From contig LR743504.1 in NCBI GenBank assembly GCA_902712845.1, positions 1,648,001-1,712,000 of the forward strand: DNA of 64,000 bases, written 5' to 3'. Origin of the DNA: Methylobacterium bullatum (GTDB lineage: Bacteria > Pseudomonadota > Alphaproteobacteria > Rhizobiales > Beijerinckiaceae). Under the pieces are notes generated by a model that saw nothing but the letters and a program-made list of their open reading frames with translations, was not told the DNA's origin and did no database searches. The position numbers were made by a program, and so were the translations under genes. This document shows, piece after piece, positions 26,349 to 34,169 of this stretch; positions within the stretch are counted from its first letter, which is position 1, and each line of letters starts with the position of its first letter.

Positions 26349-27257
26349 ATGGATCGGTGGCAGGCGATGCGGGTCTTCGTGCGGGTGGCGGAAAACGGGG
26401 GGTTCGCTGCTGCGGCGCGCCAACTCAACATGAGCCCGCCCGCCGTGACCCGTGCGGTGGCCGCCCTGGAGAACCGGATCGGAACCCGTCTTCTGACGCG
26501 GACCACGCGCTCGCTGATGCTCACCGAGGCGGGCGGACGCTATCTGGAGGATTGCCGCCGCATCCTCGCGGACATGGAAGAAGCGGAAGCACTCGCGGCC
26601 GGCGCCTATGCGACACCTTCCGGAACCTTGACGATCACCGCTCCGGTGCAATTCGGCCGGCTTTATGTCTTGCCTGCCGTCACCGAATTTCTTGCGCGCT
26701 ACCCGGCCGTCGGCGTGCGCGCGCTGTTCCTCGACAGGGTGGTCAACCTGATCGAGGAGGGCGCCGATGTGGGAATCCGCATCGGTCATCTGGCCGATTC
26801 CGGGCTCGTCGCGGTTCGGGTCGGCACCGTCCGACGGGTTCTCTGCGCCGCGCCGGACTATCTCGACCGGCACGGAACACCGCAATCGATGGGGGATTTG
26901 CACCGCCACGCGACCATCGGTTCGACCGCCATGGGACTGCCCTTCGAGCGCCATTCCCCGGCCGAAGGGCCGACGCGTGGCGCCACGCGATGCCGGTTGA
27001 TCTGCAACACGATCGACGCGGTCCTGGCGGCCGCCCTCGCCGGCCAGGGGATCGCATCTCTGCTGTCCTATCAGGTGGCGCCGTCGGTCGCCGAAGGCCG
27101 GCTCAGGCTGGTCCTCGACGATCCGGAGGCGGTGCCGCTCCCGGTCCATATCGTGAGCCTGGAGGGAAGGCGCGCGCCGGCCAAGGTGCGCGCCTTCATC
27201 GATCTGGCGGCGGCGAGGCTCCAGGCCGACCCGATGGTCAATCCCGGCCGTGCCTGA
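26349..27257 (+). CDS. LysR-family transcriptional regulator
   Basis: A 302-aa regulator. The N-terminal winged helix-turn-helix is [56 protein letters not shown]. The periplasmic-binding-protein-like effector domain follows ([28 protein letters not shown]). The protein resembles the CrgA/AaeR-type branch. It is divergent from the GST/flavoprotein operon with a candidate operator between them, pointing to control of that pair. The effector is unknown. Confidence 0.94.
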   Translation: MDRWQAMRVFVRVAENGGFAAAARQLNMSPPAVTRAVAALENRIGTRLLTRTTRSLMLTEAGGRYLEDCRRILADMEEAEALAAGAYATPSGTLTITAPVQFGRLYVLPAVTEFLARYPAVGVRALFLDRVVNLIEEGADVGIRIGHLADSGLVAVRVGTVRRVLCAAPDYLDRHGTPQSMGDLHRHATIGSTAMGLPFERHSPAEGPTRGATRCRLICNTIDAVLAAALAGQGIASLLSYQVAPSVAEGRLRLVLDDPEAVPLPVHIVSLEGRRAPAKVRAFIDLAAARLQADPMVNPGRA

Positions 27258-27289
27258 GAGCCTGTTCGAGTTGTTATTCCAATAACTTA

Positions 27290-27402
27290 CCTCATCCTGA
27301 GGTGCCGCGTAGCGGCCTCGAAGGAGGGCTCCAGATATCGCGCGGCGACTGGAGGTCTCCTTCGAGGCCCTTTGCTCATGCAAAGGTCACCTCAGGATGA
27401 GG
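27290..27402. repeat. Palindromic intergenic repeat element
   Basis: A 113-base element with nested inverted repeats: outer arms CCTCATCCTGAGGTG and CACCTCAGGATGAGG, inner arms GGCCTCGAAGGAGGGCTCCAG and CTGGAGGTCTCCTTCGAGGCC. Transcribed, it would fold into one long hairpin. This wording is a dispersed repeat seen in many Rhizobiales genomes. It lies after the LysR gene and could terminate or stabilise transcripts. Confidence 0.8.
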
Positions 27403-27510
27403 TGGTCTGATGGGATGATCTGTTTAGGCAGGAGCATCCGCCGAGAAATCCGATCAGACAGGTGCGTAGAGCCGCACGAAGCGCGCCCCGGATGCTTGAG
27501 ACGCTGCAGT

Positions 27511-28332
27511 TCATGAGACCGGGGGAAGGCGCATCTGCTTGCGGTAGCTCTTGTCGAACTGCTTGGCCGGCACGAAACGGCGCAGGAGGCTGGCCTGCCG
27601 CGCCATCGATCCGGCGGTGTAGCGCAGATGGGGCGCCGCCGCGGTGGCGGCCTTCACCACGACCTTGGCGACGATCTCGGGCGCGTCGGCCGTGGCCATG
27701 ACCTCCCGCGTGAAACGCTCCCGGCCCGCGCGATCGGAATCGTAGAGGCTCAACGGGGCATCGGGGGAGACTAGGTTCGCGTCGAAGGCCGTGCGCGTAT
27801 AGGCGGGCTCGACCAGCACGACGCGGATGCCCTGGCTGCGGACCTCGTGGTCGAGGGATTCCGAATAGCCTTCCAGCGCGTGCTTGCTGGCCGAATAGAC
27901 AGCCATGTAGGGCGCCGGGACGAGCCCCAGGATGGAGCTGATGTTGACGATGCGGCCGCCCGCCTGCGCCCGCATCAGCGGCAGCACCGCCCGGGTCGTG
28001 CGGATGACGCCGAACAGGTTGACGTCGAAGAGTGCCTGCGCCTGCGCGACCGTAGATTCCTCCGCCGCGCCGCTGATGCCGAAACCGGCATTGTTGACCA
28101 GCAGATCGATCCGCCCGGTCTCGCCGTGGACCGTCCGCACCAGGGCCTCGACGGAGGCGTCGTCGGTCACGTCGCAGGCCAGCATCGTGACGTCCCCGTC
28201 CCGCCCCTGCGCGGGTCTGCGGCTCGTACCGTAGACGCGGTAGCCGGCCGCTTTCAGAGCCTTGCCCGTTGCCAGTCCGATGCCGGATGCCGCTCCGGTG
28301 ACGATGGCCGTCTTGATGTCCGTCTTGCCCAC
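27511..28332 (-). CDS. Short-chain dehydrogenase/reductase (SDR)
   Basis: A 273-aa classical SDR oxidoreductase. The cofactor motif TGAASGIG is at residues 12-19, NNAG at about 80, the catalytic serine in VNISSILG and the YSASK (Tyr/Lys) pair follow. After the Rossmann core the C-terminal part (ARQASLLRRFVPAKQFDKSYRKQMRL) is typical of the SDR group acting on hydrophobic or unspecified carbonyl substrates. A perfect palindrome 45 bases upstream is probably its operator. Substrate unknown. Confidence 0.92.
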   Translation of the reverse strand: MGKTDIKTAIVTGAASGIGLATGKALKAAGYRVYGTSRRPAQGRDGDVTMLACDVTDDASVEALVRTVHGETGRIDLLVNNAGFGISGAAEESTVAQAQALFDVNLFGVIRTTRAVLPLMRAQAGGRIVNISSILGLVPAPYMAVYSASKHALEGYSESLDHEVRSQGIRVVLVEPAYTRTAFDANLVSPDAPLSLYDSDRAGRERFTREVMATADAPEIVAKVVVKAATAAAPHLRYTAGSMARQASLLRRFVPAKQFDKSYRKQMRLPPVS

Positions 28333-28376
28333 GACGCTCTCCTACGATGCGCCCCCCTCGGGGGACCGCTTCGGCT

Positions 28377-28400
28377 TATAGATTATTATCATAATCTATA
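28377..28400. promoter_or_regulatory. Perfect palindromic operator upstream of the SDR gene
   Basis: TATAGATTAT-TATC-ATAATCTATA: a perfect 10-bp inverted repeat with a 4-base centre, strikingly AT-rich in this genome, 45 bases before the SDR start. Its size suits a TetR- or MarR-type dimer. No regulator gene lies next to it. Confidence 0.65.
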
Positions 28401-28751
28401 ATTGCAAGACGTGTCGGGGGAGCCGGCCCATCCGCGATGGCGTGCGTCGACTTCGAGTGGCCTCCGCCGAAGTCGCCGGCAGGCAAGGGGCTGAAATTTC
28501 ACGGTTGGTACCGCTCGCTCGCGACCCTTAGAAGACATTGGGCCAGTCCGCTCCGGCGGATTTCCGACAAGTCGGATCAGCGGTGGATCCTCTCTGAAAC
28601 CTCCAACAGGTCGTCCAATTCGAAGCCGAGATGCTTCGTGGGACTCTCTAGATTTCGAAGGCCGATCAAACCATGCGTAAGAGCAAGCGAAAACTCTGTC
28701 GAATGCTCTTAAGCGCTGCTGATACTCGGGCCGAATATCCGTGGTTTATAT
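28401..28751. other. Gene-free stretch
   Basis: No convincing gene. A 91-codon plus-strand frame at 28437 has no family features, no ribosome-binding site and irregular composition. This may be the remnant of a lost gene, possibly the missing regulator of the palindrome at 28377. Confidence 0.35.
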
Positions 28752-29486
28752 TCAGACTGATATTTTGCGATTGAAGGCGACCATCGCTTCACGTTCGAGC
28801 TTCAAGCTCCCATCAATGAACGCCTGCGTTATGAGCTCAAGGTTATGGGACGAACGAGCCTTATCGGCAGTAGAAAGTGCGCTCTTCACGCCAGCAGCAT
28901 CGAGTTCCGTGCAATAGGCGGGTGTTCCTGGCTGGAAACGCCAGGATTCGGATATAGGGCCTGCGTCCACCACATCGAAGCCCGTTTCATCGACAAGGCG
29001 CGATACGACGGATTTGGCAGCCGCATGATCTCCAGCGATCGGTATGGCTAGTCTGGAAACTGAGCCACTTTCCGATCCAGCTTCGGCGAGAGTAAAGGAC
29101 AGAAGTGCGTTCCAGGCTTTTACAAGAGGCCGCCCGACTTGCTCGCTGCTCCAGACGGTTTCCAGCTTTCCTTCGTCCACCTCTTTAATCATTCCGTCGC
29201 GCATCGGGTAGTAGTTGGACGTGTCGACGATGACAACGCTCGCCGGAACATCAGCGAGCACCGGCGCGAGTTCTGGATTTCGAGCAAACGGCACGGACAG
29301 AATGATTACATCGACATCTTTGACGGCATTGTCTCGGGTGACCGCAGCGATCGTCGTACCGTCAACGATCTCCTTTAGTGTTTCAGGTCCCTTCGAGTTG
29401 GCGAGCTTCACGTCATGGCCGGCCTTGTCCAAGATCTGAGCCAGCGTTGCGCCGATATTTCCTGCGCCGATGATGCCGATTTTCAT
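28752..29486 (-). CDS. NAD(P)-binding oxidoreductase, F420-dependent reductase-like
   Basis: A 244-aa protein with an N-terminal Rossmann fold: MKIGIIGAGNIGATLAQILDKAGHDVKLANSKG, then VDVIILSVPFARNPELAPVL and VVIVDTSNYYPMRDG. It belongs to the NADPH-dependent F420 reductase/NADP oxidoreductase family (COG2085-like). In bacteria without F420 these act as NADPH-dependent reductases of unknown substrate. It is divergent from an HxlR regulator 104 bases away, a common pairing for quinone or aldehyde stress. Base composition is lower in GC than flanking genes, hinting at acquisition. Confidence 0.86.
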   Translation of the reverse strand: MKIGIIGAGNIGATLAQILDKAGHDVKLANSKGPETLKEIVDGTTIAAVTRDNAVKDVDVIILSVPFARNPELAPVLADVPASVVIVDTSNYYPMRDGMIKEVDEGKLETVWSSEQVGRPLVKAWNALLSFTLAEAGSESGSVSRLAIPIAGDHAAAKSVVSRLVDETGFDVVDAGPISESWRFQPGTPAYCTELDAAGVKSALSTADKARSSHNLELITQAFIDGSLKLEREAMVAFNRKISV

Positions 29487-29550
29487 TAGATACTCCGATC
29501 ATGAGGGTTGCCTCGCCGTCAGAAATATCGATTGCTGGATGGATCGCAAG

Positions 29551-29580
29551 AACCCACCAAAAAGTTTTGTACCCACCGAA
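29551..29580. promoter_or_regulatory. Direct repeats in the HxlR promoter region
   Basis: ACCCACCAAAAAG at 29552 and ACCCACCGAAAGG at 29571 are direct repeats 19 bases apart just before the HxlR start. They could be binding sites for the HxlR protein, but the evidence is only position and repetition. Confidence 0.3.
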
Positions 29581-29590
29581 AGGTAAGCTC

Positions 29591-29974
29591 ATGGACCGTG
29601 ACTGCCAGAATCAGGACCCTAAGCAGCAGCTCGTTTGGGCAGCGGCAACGAGAGAGACGCTCCGGGTGCTTGAAGGGAAGTGGAAAATCGCAATCATCGT
29701 CCAACTCTTCGCGGCGAGAGCACCAGTGCGTTTCTCAGAGCTAGAGCGGCGCATCGAGGGCGTGAATCAAAAGATGCTGATCCAACAGCTTAAGGAATTG
29801 GAGAAGGAAGGCATCTTGACGCGGACTGTCTATCCCCAGGTTCCACCGAAGGTGGAGTATACGCTGACTGACAAAGGATACGCGCTCGGCCCCTCGATTA
29901 AAGCCTTGGTCAATTGGGCGTTGGAGCAGGGACCAGTGAAATCCGAGCTCACCGAGCCCGACTTAGCTGAATAG
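29591..29974 (+). CDS. HxlR-family transcriptional regulator
   Basis: A 127-aa winged-helix regulator of the HxlR family. Family hallmarks are VLEGKWKIAIIVQLFAARAPVRFSELERRIEGVNQKMLIQQLKELEKEGILTRTVYPQVPPKVEYTLTDKGYAL. Many HxlR proteins sense reactive carbonyls or quinones through cysteine or direct binding. The only cysteine here is C5, near the N-terminus. The start at 29591 has GAAAGG 7-8 bases upstream. It probably controls the divergent oxidoreductase. Lower GC than neighbours, like its partner. Confidence 0.92.
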   Translation: MDRDCQNQDPKQQLVWAAATRETLRVLEGKWKIAIIVQLFAARAPVRFSELERRIEGVNQKMLIQQLKELEKEGILTRTVYPQVPPKVEYTLTDKGYALGPSIKALVNWALEQGPVKSELTEPDLAE

Positions 29975-30376
29975 GAGCGTGTCCTGGATCTACGCCAGAG
30001 TCTGCTTTCCACCGAGGCTGTGTGAAAACGCGTCTCATGTTGATGCAAGTAGAAGAATTTCCTGCGAAAGCTCTCAAAAGTCGCTGTCGTAGCCATCCGG
30101 GCTTATGTTTCTCAGTCCGTCATGGGAGATTGCACTCCGGCGTGGCGAAACACCGACGTTTTTACACAGCCTGCACCCATCTCGGAGGTTTAGGGGTCGG
30201 CATCGAGCGTCGGATGTCCATCCGTAGGAGCAAGCCGCTGGCAGGCCGCCGGCACGTCACCGGGGGCGGAGGGGGCAACCGGACCTCGATGACCCCGCCC
30301 CATGGATCAGGGCCATCGAGACCCGGTGTGAGAAGCCGCCGGAATGCGGCCGGAAGCCGGACCGCTTCCGAGATCC
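29975..30376. other. Gene-free stretch downstream of HxlR
   Basis: Open frames here lack family features and ribosome-binding sites. Nothing recognised; the segment separates the HxlR gene from the 3' end of the retron RT gene. Confidence 0.35.
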
Positions 30377-32188
30377 CTATCTCCGGCGTCGGCGGCGGAG
30401 CCAGCGCCGGATTGCGATCACCAGTGCCGAGGCGAGCACGAGCAATCCGAGAACCGGATGCACGATGGCGCCGGCCTGGAACAGGACGAACACGCCGAGC
30501 ACCACCATCCAGGGCTTCAGCGGAGCGTCCTCTCCCACATCGACGCCGGGCGGCGATCCGGGGCGCGGCTGGTCGGGGACCGGCGCGGGGCGACGGCCTA
30601 TGGTGGGCAGGCCGCTTCGTCCGGGAACGCTTCTGGCGGGCCGCTCGGCCTCGAGCAGGATGGGATCGGGCTGCGGCAGCGGGCGTTCGGCCGGGCTCCA
30701 CCAGCCCTCGCGCGGCGGCACGCCCCGGGCGGATTGCGCGCGGAAGGGGGTAATCCGGGGCTGGGCCGATTGCTGCGGCGCCCCGTGTTTCTCGGCGAGC
30801 CGCCGCGCCTGCGCGACCAGGGGAGCGCCGGCTTCGGGCGTGACCATCCGGACGAAGCGGGCAAAGCCCAAAGCCGCCCCGAGCACCGCCTGGCCCTCGC
30901 TCCGGCCCCAGCGGCGGCCGGCGGTTCCGTGCCCCTCGATGCCGTGCAGCAGGGCGCGGAACCGCCGCAGGGTCTCGCGCGGCACCGCGACCCGCTCGTT
31001 CACCGTCAGCCCGGTGACCTCCTGGTGCCGCCCCCGCCGCATCACCCGCGTCTTGTCGGGATGGATTGTGAAGCCTTCCCCGGCGACGATCTCGTGCACG
31101 TATTTGAGGAGCGCGCCGGTCTTGCCCGCCGCCTCGCCCGAGGCGGAAAAGGTCATGTCGTCGGCATAGCGCGTGTAGGTGAAGCCGAGCGACGCGGCGA
31201 GGCCGGTGAGGCGCGCGTCGAGGCGTGTGCAGACGAGGTTGGTGAGCGCCGGGCTCGTGGGCGCCCCCTGGGGCAGGCGGCGGGGGCCGCGTGCGGCGTA
31301 GAAGCGCTGCCCGTCGATCTCGACCTCGTCCACGTCCGGCTCGGTGCAGAGCAGGGCGAGCACCGTAGCCACCGGCTCGGCATAGCCGAGGCCCCGGAAC
31401 TTGCCCTTGATCCGGCGGTAATCCAGCGTCGGGAAGAAGTCCTTGAGATCGAGGTTGACCACCACGTCCCGCCCCACATGGAGGGCGGCGTTCGTCAGGA
31501 TCGAGCGGCCCGGAACGAAGCCGTGGGCGGCGTCGTGGATGCCCGCATGAGCGAGCACGGCATCGAGAATCCAGTATTGCGCCCGCTTGAGCCGAGGCAT
31601 CGGCGCCGAGATGGCACGCAGCCCACCGGTCTTCTTCGGGATGGTGAAACGCTGGTAATGGCTCACCGTGGCGAGCGCCCGGTCATAGGCGAGGAAGCGC
31701 AGCTCGCCGAGGCCGATCCCCATGGCCTCGGCCACCGCCCCGGGGCTCGCCAGTTCCGGCAGGCCGTCGGCTCGCGACGCCGCAGCGTCTCCACGCGCCG
31801 AGAGACCCGCCGAGACACCCTCGCCGAGATACAGGATCTCCCGGTTCCGGCGCCCGTGCCAGGCGAGCGCGCGTTCGTTCCGCCCGCGCGCGCCGTTGAG
31901 CTTGGTCTCGCGCCGCCGTTCCAGGGCCGCCTTCTTCCGGCGCTTGTGCATCGCCTTGAGGGCGGCATCCGGATTCTTCCAGAGCGCCGCGCTCCGATGC
32001 AGGTCCGTCAACTCGCGGGTGAGCTCGCCCCGGCGGCGGATGACGTCCTCGGGGAGGTTCGGCTGATCCGCCCCGGCTGGCCAGTAGCCGAGCCGGATCA
32101 TCTCTTCGAGGACGACCTCGTCCTTCGAGCTCTCGCGGATGCGGTCGTAGAGTTGCTGCCGGGTCAGCGAGCCGGGCTGGACGCTCAT
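30377..32188 (-). CDS. Retron reverse transcriptase with C-terminal membrane segment
   Basis: A 603-aa protein. Residues about 175-440 are a retron-type reverse transcriptase: IPKKTGGLRAISAP, the retron-specific NAALH (233-237, NAxxH), motif A NLDLKDFF (D247), PQGAPTSPALTN (306-317), catalytic YADD (341-344) and the retron VTG motif (391-393). It would copy the adjacent ncRNA into msDNA. Residues 1-170 are a basic helical extension. After the RT come a proline-rich linker (475-555) and a hydrophobic segment (about 560-594, WMVVLGVFVLFQAGAIVHPVLGLLVLASALVIAI) ending in arginines. Retron RTs are usually 300-400 aa and soluble, so the tail is unusual. It starts 28 bases after the ncRNA. Confidence 0.95.
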   Translation of the reverse strand: MSVQPGSLTRQQLYDRIRESSKDEVVLEEMIRLGYWPAGADQPNLPEDVIRRRGELTRELTDLHRSAALWKNPDAALKAMHKRRKKAALERRRETKLNGARGRNERALAWHGRRNREILYLGEGVSAGLSARGDAAASRADGLPELASPGAVAEAMGIGLGELRFLAYDRALATVSHYQRFTIPKKTGGLRAISAPMPRLKRAQYWILDAVLAHAGIHDAAHGFVPGRSILTNAALHVGRDVVVNLDLKDFFPTLDYRRIKGKFRGLGYAEPVATVLALLCTEPDVDEVEIDGQRFYAARGPRRLPQGAPTSPALTNLVCTRLDARLTGLAASLGFTYTRYADDMTFSASGEAAGKTGALLKYVHEIVAGEGFTIHPDKTRVMRRGRHQEVTGLTVNERVAVPRETLRRFRALLHGIEGHGTAGRRWGRSEGQAVLGAALGFARFVRMVTPEAGAPLVAQARRLAEKHGAPQQSAQPRITPFRAQSARGVPPREGWWSPAERPLPQPDPILLEAERPARSVPGRSGLPTIGRRPAPVPDQPRPGSPPGVDVGEDAPLKPWMVVLGVFVLFQAGAIVHPVLGLLVLASALVIAIRRWLRRRRRR

Positions 32189-32216
32189 GGGCGGCTCGCC
32201 CGGACGGGAAGATGAA

Positions 32217-32447
32217 TGAGGGACGCCGGGCGGAAAGCCTTCGTCAAGTCTCGGGACTGGTCCGGTCCACTCGATGCCGGCACGACCCCTACCGCGCGTT
32301 TGGGTTCAAGGAACCCAAACGGAAAGCGCGCGGTAGGGGTCTGTGCCGGCCCAGTGAAGAGCGGGCCAGTGACGCTTTGCCGGGCAGGGTGCAGGGACGG
32401 CGAAACGCCGCCCAGGATGCAAGGTCCGCTCCGCCCGACGTCCCTCA
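32217..32447 (-). ncRNA. Retron msr-msd RNA
   Basis: A 231-nt structured segment just upstream of the RT gene. The ends are an a1/a2 inverted repeat: TGAGGGACGTCGGGCGGA (32447-32430) and TCCGCCCGGCGTCCCTCA (32234-32217), pairing over 18 bases with a single G-U. The base after a1 is G32429 in an AGC context, the expected place for the branching guanosine. The msr part holds an 8-bp hairpin (32395-32413). The msd part is a 32-bp stem (32276-32350). Order a1-msr-msd-a2-RT is that of known retrons. Exact transcript ends and priming base are inferred. Confidence 0.88.
32276..32350 (-). repeat. msd long hairpin of the retron RNA
   Basis: On the minus strand: 8 bp (GCCGGCAC/GTGCCGGC), a bulged A, 14 bp (GACCCCTACCGCGC/GCGCGGTAGGGGTC), a 7-base bulge GCTTTCC on the 5' side, 10 bp (GTTTGGGTTC/GAACCCAAAC) and a 3-base loop. 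Such a long, nearly perfect stem is what the reverse-transcribed msd of retrons looks like. Confidence 0.9.
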
Positions 32448-32504
32448 GGGGATGAGATTTAGAGCATGCCGGGGAGGGCATCAATCGGTTCCGGACGCGG
32501 TTCC

Positions 32505-34169
32505 TCACGCCTGACTCCTTATCGGCTTGCCCTCGACCTGCGCATGGAAGACGCGGCGCAGGGCGAGCATGTGCTCGCAGGGGCCGCGCATCAGTCTGTT
32601 GCGGATGTAGAAGCCGCAGGTGCAGTGGCCGCCGACCATGCGGTCGTCCGCGTCGATCTCGACGGCGGGCGCCATGGCCCGGCCATCGTCCAGCACCGAG
32701 CCGGTGAGGCTGCGCCGGCCCTCGGCGCGGGTGATGGGGCCGAGGGTCACGAGCCCGGCGGCGAGGAAACGGTCGGCCTTGGCCTCCTGCTCCGAGGCGA
32801 AGCGCAGGGCGCCCGCATCGAGGGGCTCGCGGGTGAGCTCGCGCAGGCGGAACACCCGCTTGTCGAGATCGAACATGACGCGGCCGGCCTGGACGTAGCC
32901 GCCGAGCGCGGACTCCACCGTCGCCCGGTCGAGGCCGGTCTCGGCGGCGAGGGTCGCGGCATCGGCGAAGAGATGGCGGCCGAGCGCCGCGAAGACCCGC
33001 GCGGCCGTGCCCGCATCGACATCCGTGCGGGGCGCGAGGAGGTCGAACTGGCCGGCGCGGGACCAATCGTTGGCGGTCCAGCCCGACAGGCCGAGGGTGA
33101 AGCGCAGGCCGCCGTAATCGACCACGGCGAAGGAGGGCAGACCGGTGCCGAGGAGATGGAGCCGCACCGATCTGGCGAGCGGCAGGGCGCGGGCCAGGAT
33201 CGCCAGCCGGCGCCGGCCCCAGAGCCGGATCTCGGCGCTCGCCGGCCCCCGGTAGATCGAGCGCCGGAAGGTCAGCCGCTCGTTCCACGGTTCGATCAGC
33301 ACGCTCACCGGCCGGTCCGGTTCGAGCAGGAAGCGCAGGGAGCGCGGGCCGTGCCGCTCCCGGCGGGCGGCGAGCCGGGTCAGGATCGCGTGCAGGTCGA
33401 CGGGGTGCAGGTCGACCAAGCAGGCGGGCTGCGCCATGGCGCTCGACACCTGGAGGAAGCCCCGCATCCAGGAATCGGGAAGCTCGATCTTGTCCTCGCG
33501 ATACTCCTCCGCGCCGGCGGTCTGTACCGAGAAGCCGGTGGGGTCGATGGCGAGTTCGGTGTCGCGGTCGCTGCGGATCTTCTGGAACTCGTCGTACAAA
33601 GCGTGGCTGTAATCGATGTTGGTGGTGCCGAAGGCCATCTCGCCCATGCGCTCGAACACGTCATGGTCGCAGGAGAGGCGCCCGTAGGTGGATTCGTCGA
33701 GGCTGAAACACTCGAAGAAGATCTCGTCCGGATGCACGGTGATGACCGGGTCGAGGACGATCCAGGCGTCGAGATCCTCTTTGTAGAGGCGGTCGAAATA
33801 AAGCTGCCGCGCCTTGTAGAACGGCCGCATCACCGTCTGGGACTGGATGCCGATGTCCGTGAGTTCGCGGCGCAGGGACTCGATCTCTGCTTCCAGCTCG
33901 TCCCTGCCGGCCAGCGCTTCGGCCAGGAGCTGCTGCTCGTTGGCCTGGAGCCAGGCGAAATAGGCGCTCCGATCCTTCGGCTTGAAGCGCAGATCCGACA
34001 CCACGACGTGGTGGAGGGCCGAGATCGCCTCGCGGAACGGCAGGTGGCGGGCGACCCGTCCGTTGAAGAAGGTCGGCGCGCGCAAGGTGTCGGGGGCGAA
34101 GCCGAGCCGCGTCGTGCCCCCTTCCGTGACGGCGCGGCTCTCGCCGAGATAGCGGTGATGGAGCTTCAT
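32505..34169 (-). CDS. SWIM zinc-finger protein, retron accessory/effector
   Basis: A 554-aa protein. At its C-terminus HCTCGFYIRNRLMRGPCEHML is a SWIM-type zinc finger (C516, C518, C531, H533; CxC-x12-CxH), a module for nucleic-acid or protein binding. The preceding 510 residues are not clearly assigned; a helical segment near 85-115 (ANEQQLLAEALAGRDELEAEIESLRRELTDIG) may be a coiled coil. The ATG at 34169 overlaps the stop of the WGR/HEAT gene (ATGA), so the two are translated together. It ends 57 bases before the ncRNA. By context, a partner or effector of the retron, expected to be held inactive by RT-msDNA and released on phage attack; this is inference. Confidence 0.85.
   Translation of the reverse strand: MKLHHRYLGESRAVTEGGTTRLGFAPDTLRAPTFFNGRVARHLPFREAISALHHVVVSDLRFKPKDRSAYFAWLQANEQQLLAEALAGRDELEAEIESLRRELTDIGIQSQTVMRPFYKARQLYFDRLYKEDLDAWIVLDPVITVHPDEIFFECFSLDESTYGRLSCDHDVFERMGEMAFGTTNIDYSHALYDEFQKIRSDRDTELAIDPTGFSVQTAGAEEYREDKIELPDSWMRGFLQVSSAMAQPACLVDLHPVDLHAILTRLAARRERHGPRSLRFLLEPDRPVSVLIEPWNERLTFRRSIYRGPASAEIRLWGRRRLAILARALPLARSVRLHLLGTGLPSFAVVDYGGLRFTLGLSGWTANDWSRAGQFDLLAPRTDVDAGTAARVFAALGRHLFADAATLAAETGLDRATVESALGGYVQAGRVMFDLDKRVFRLRELTREPLDAGALRFASEQEAKADRFLAAGLVTLGPITRAEGRRSLTGSVLDDGRAMAPAVEIDADDRMVGGHCTCGFYIRNRLMRGPCEHMLALRRVFHAQVEGKPIRSQA

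Noticed and set aside
28437..28712. 91-codon frame as a gene
   Set aside because: No ribosome-binding site, no domain and odd composition.
30344..32215. 623-codon plus-strand open frame opposite the RT gene
   Set aside because: No motifs; the minus strand contains the whole set of RT motifs.
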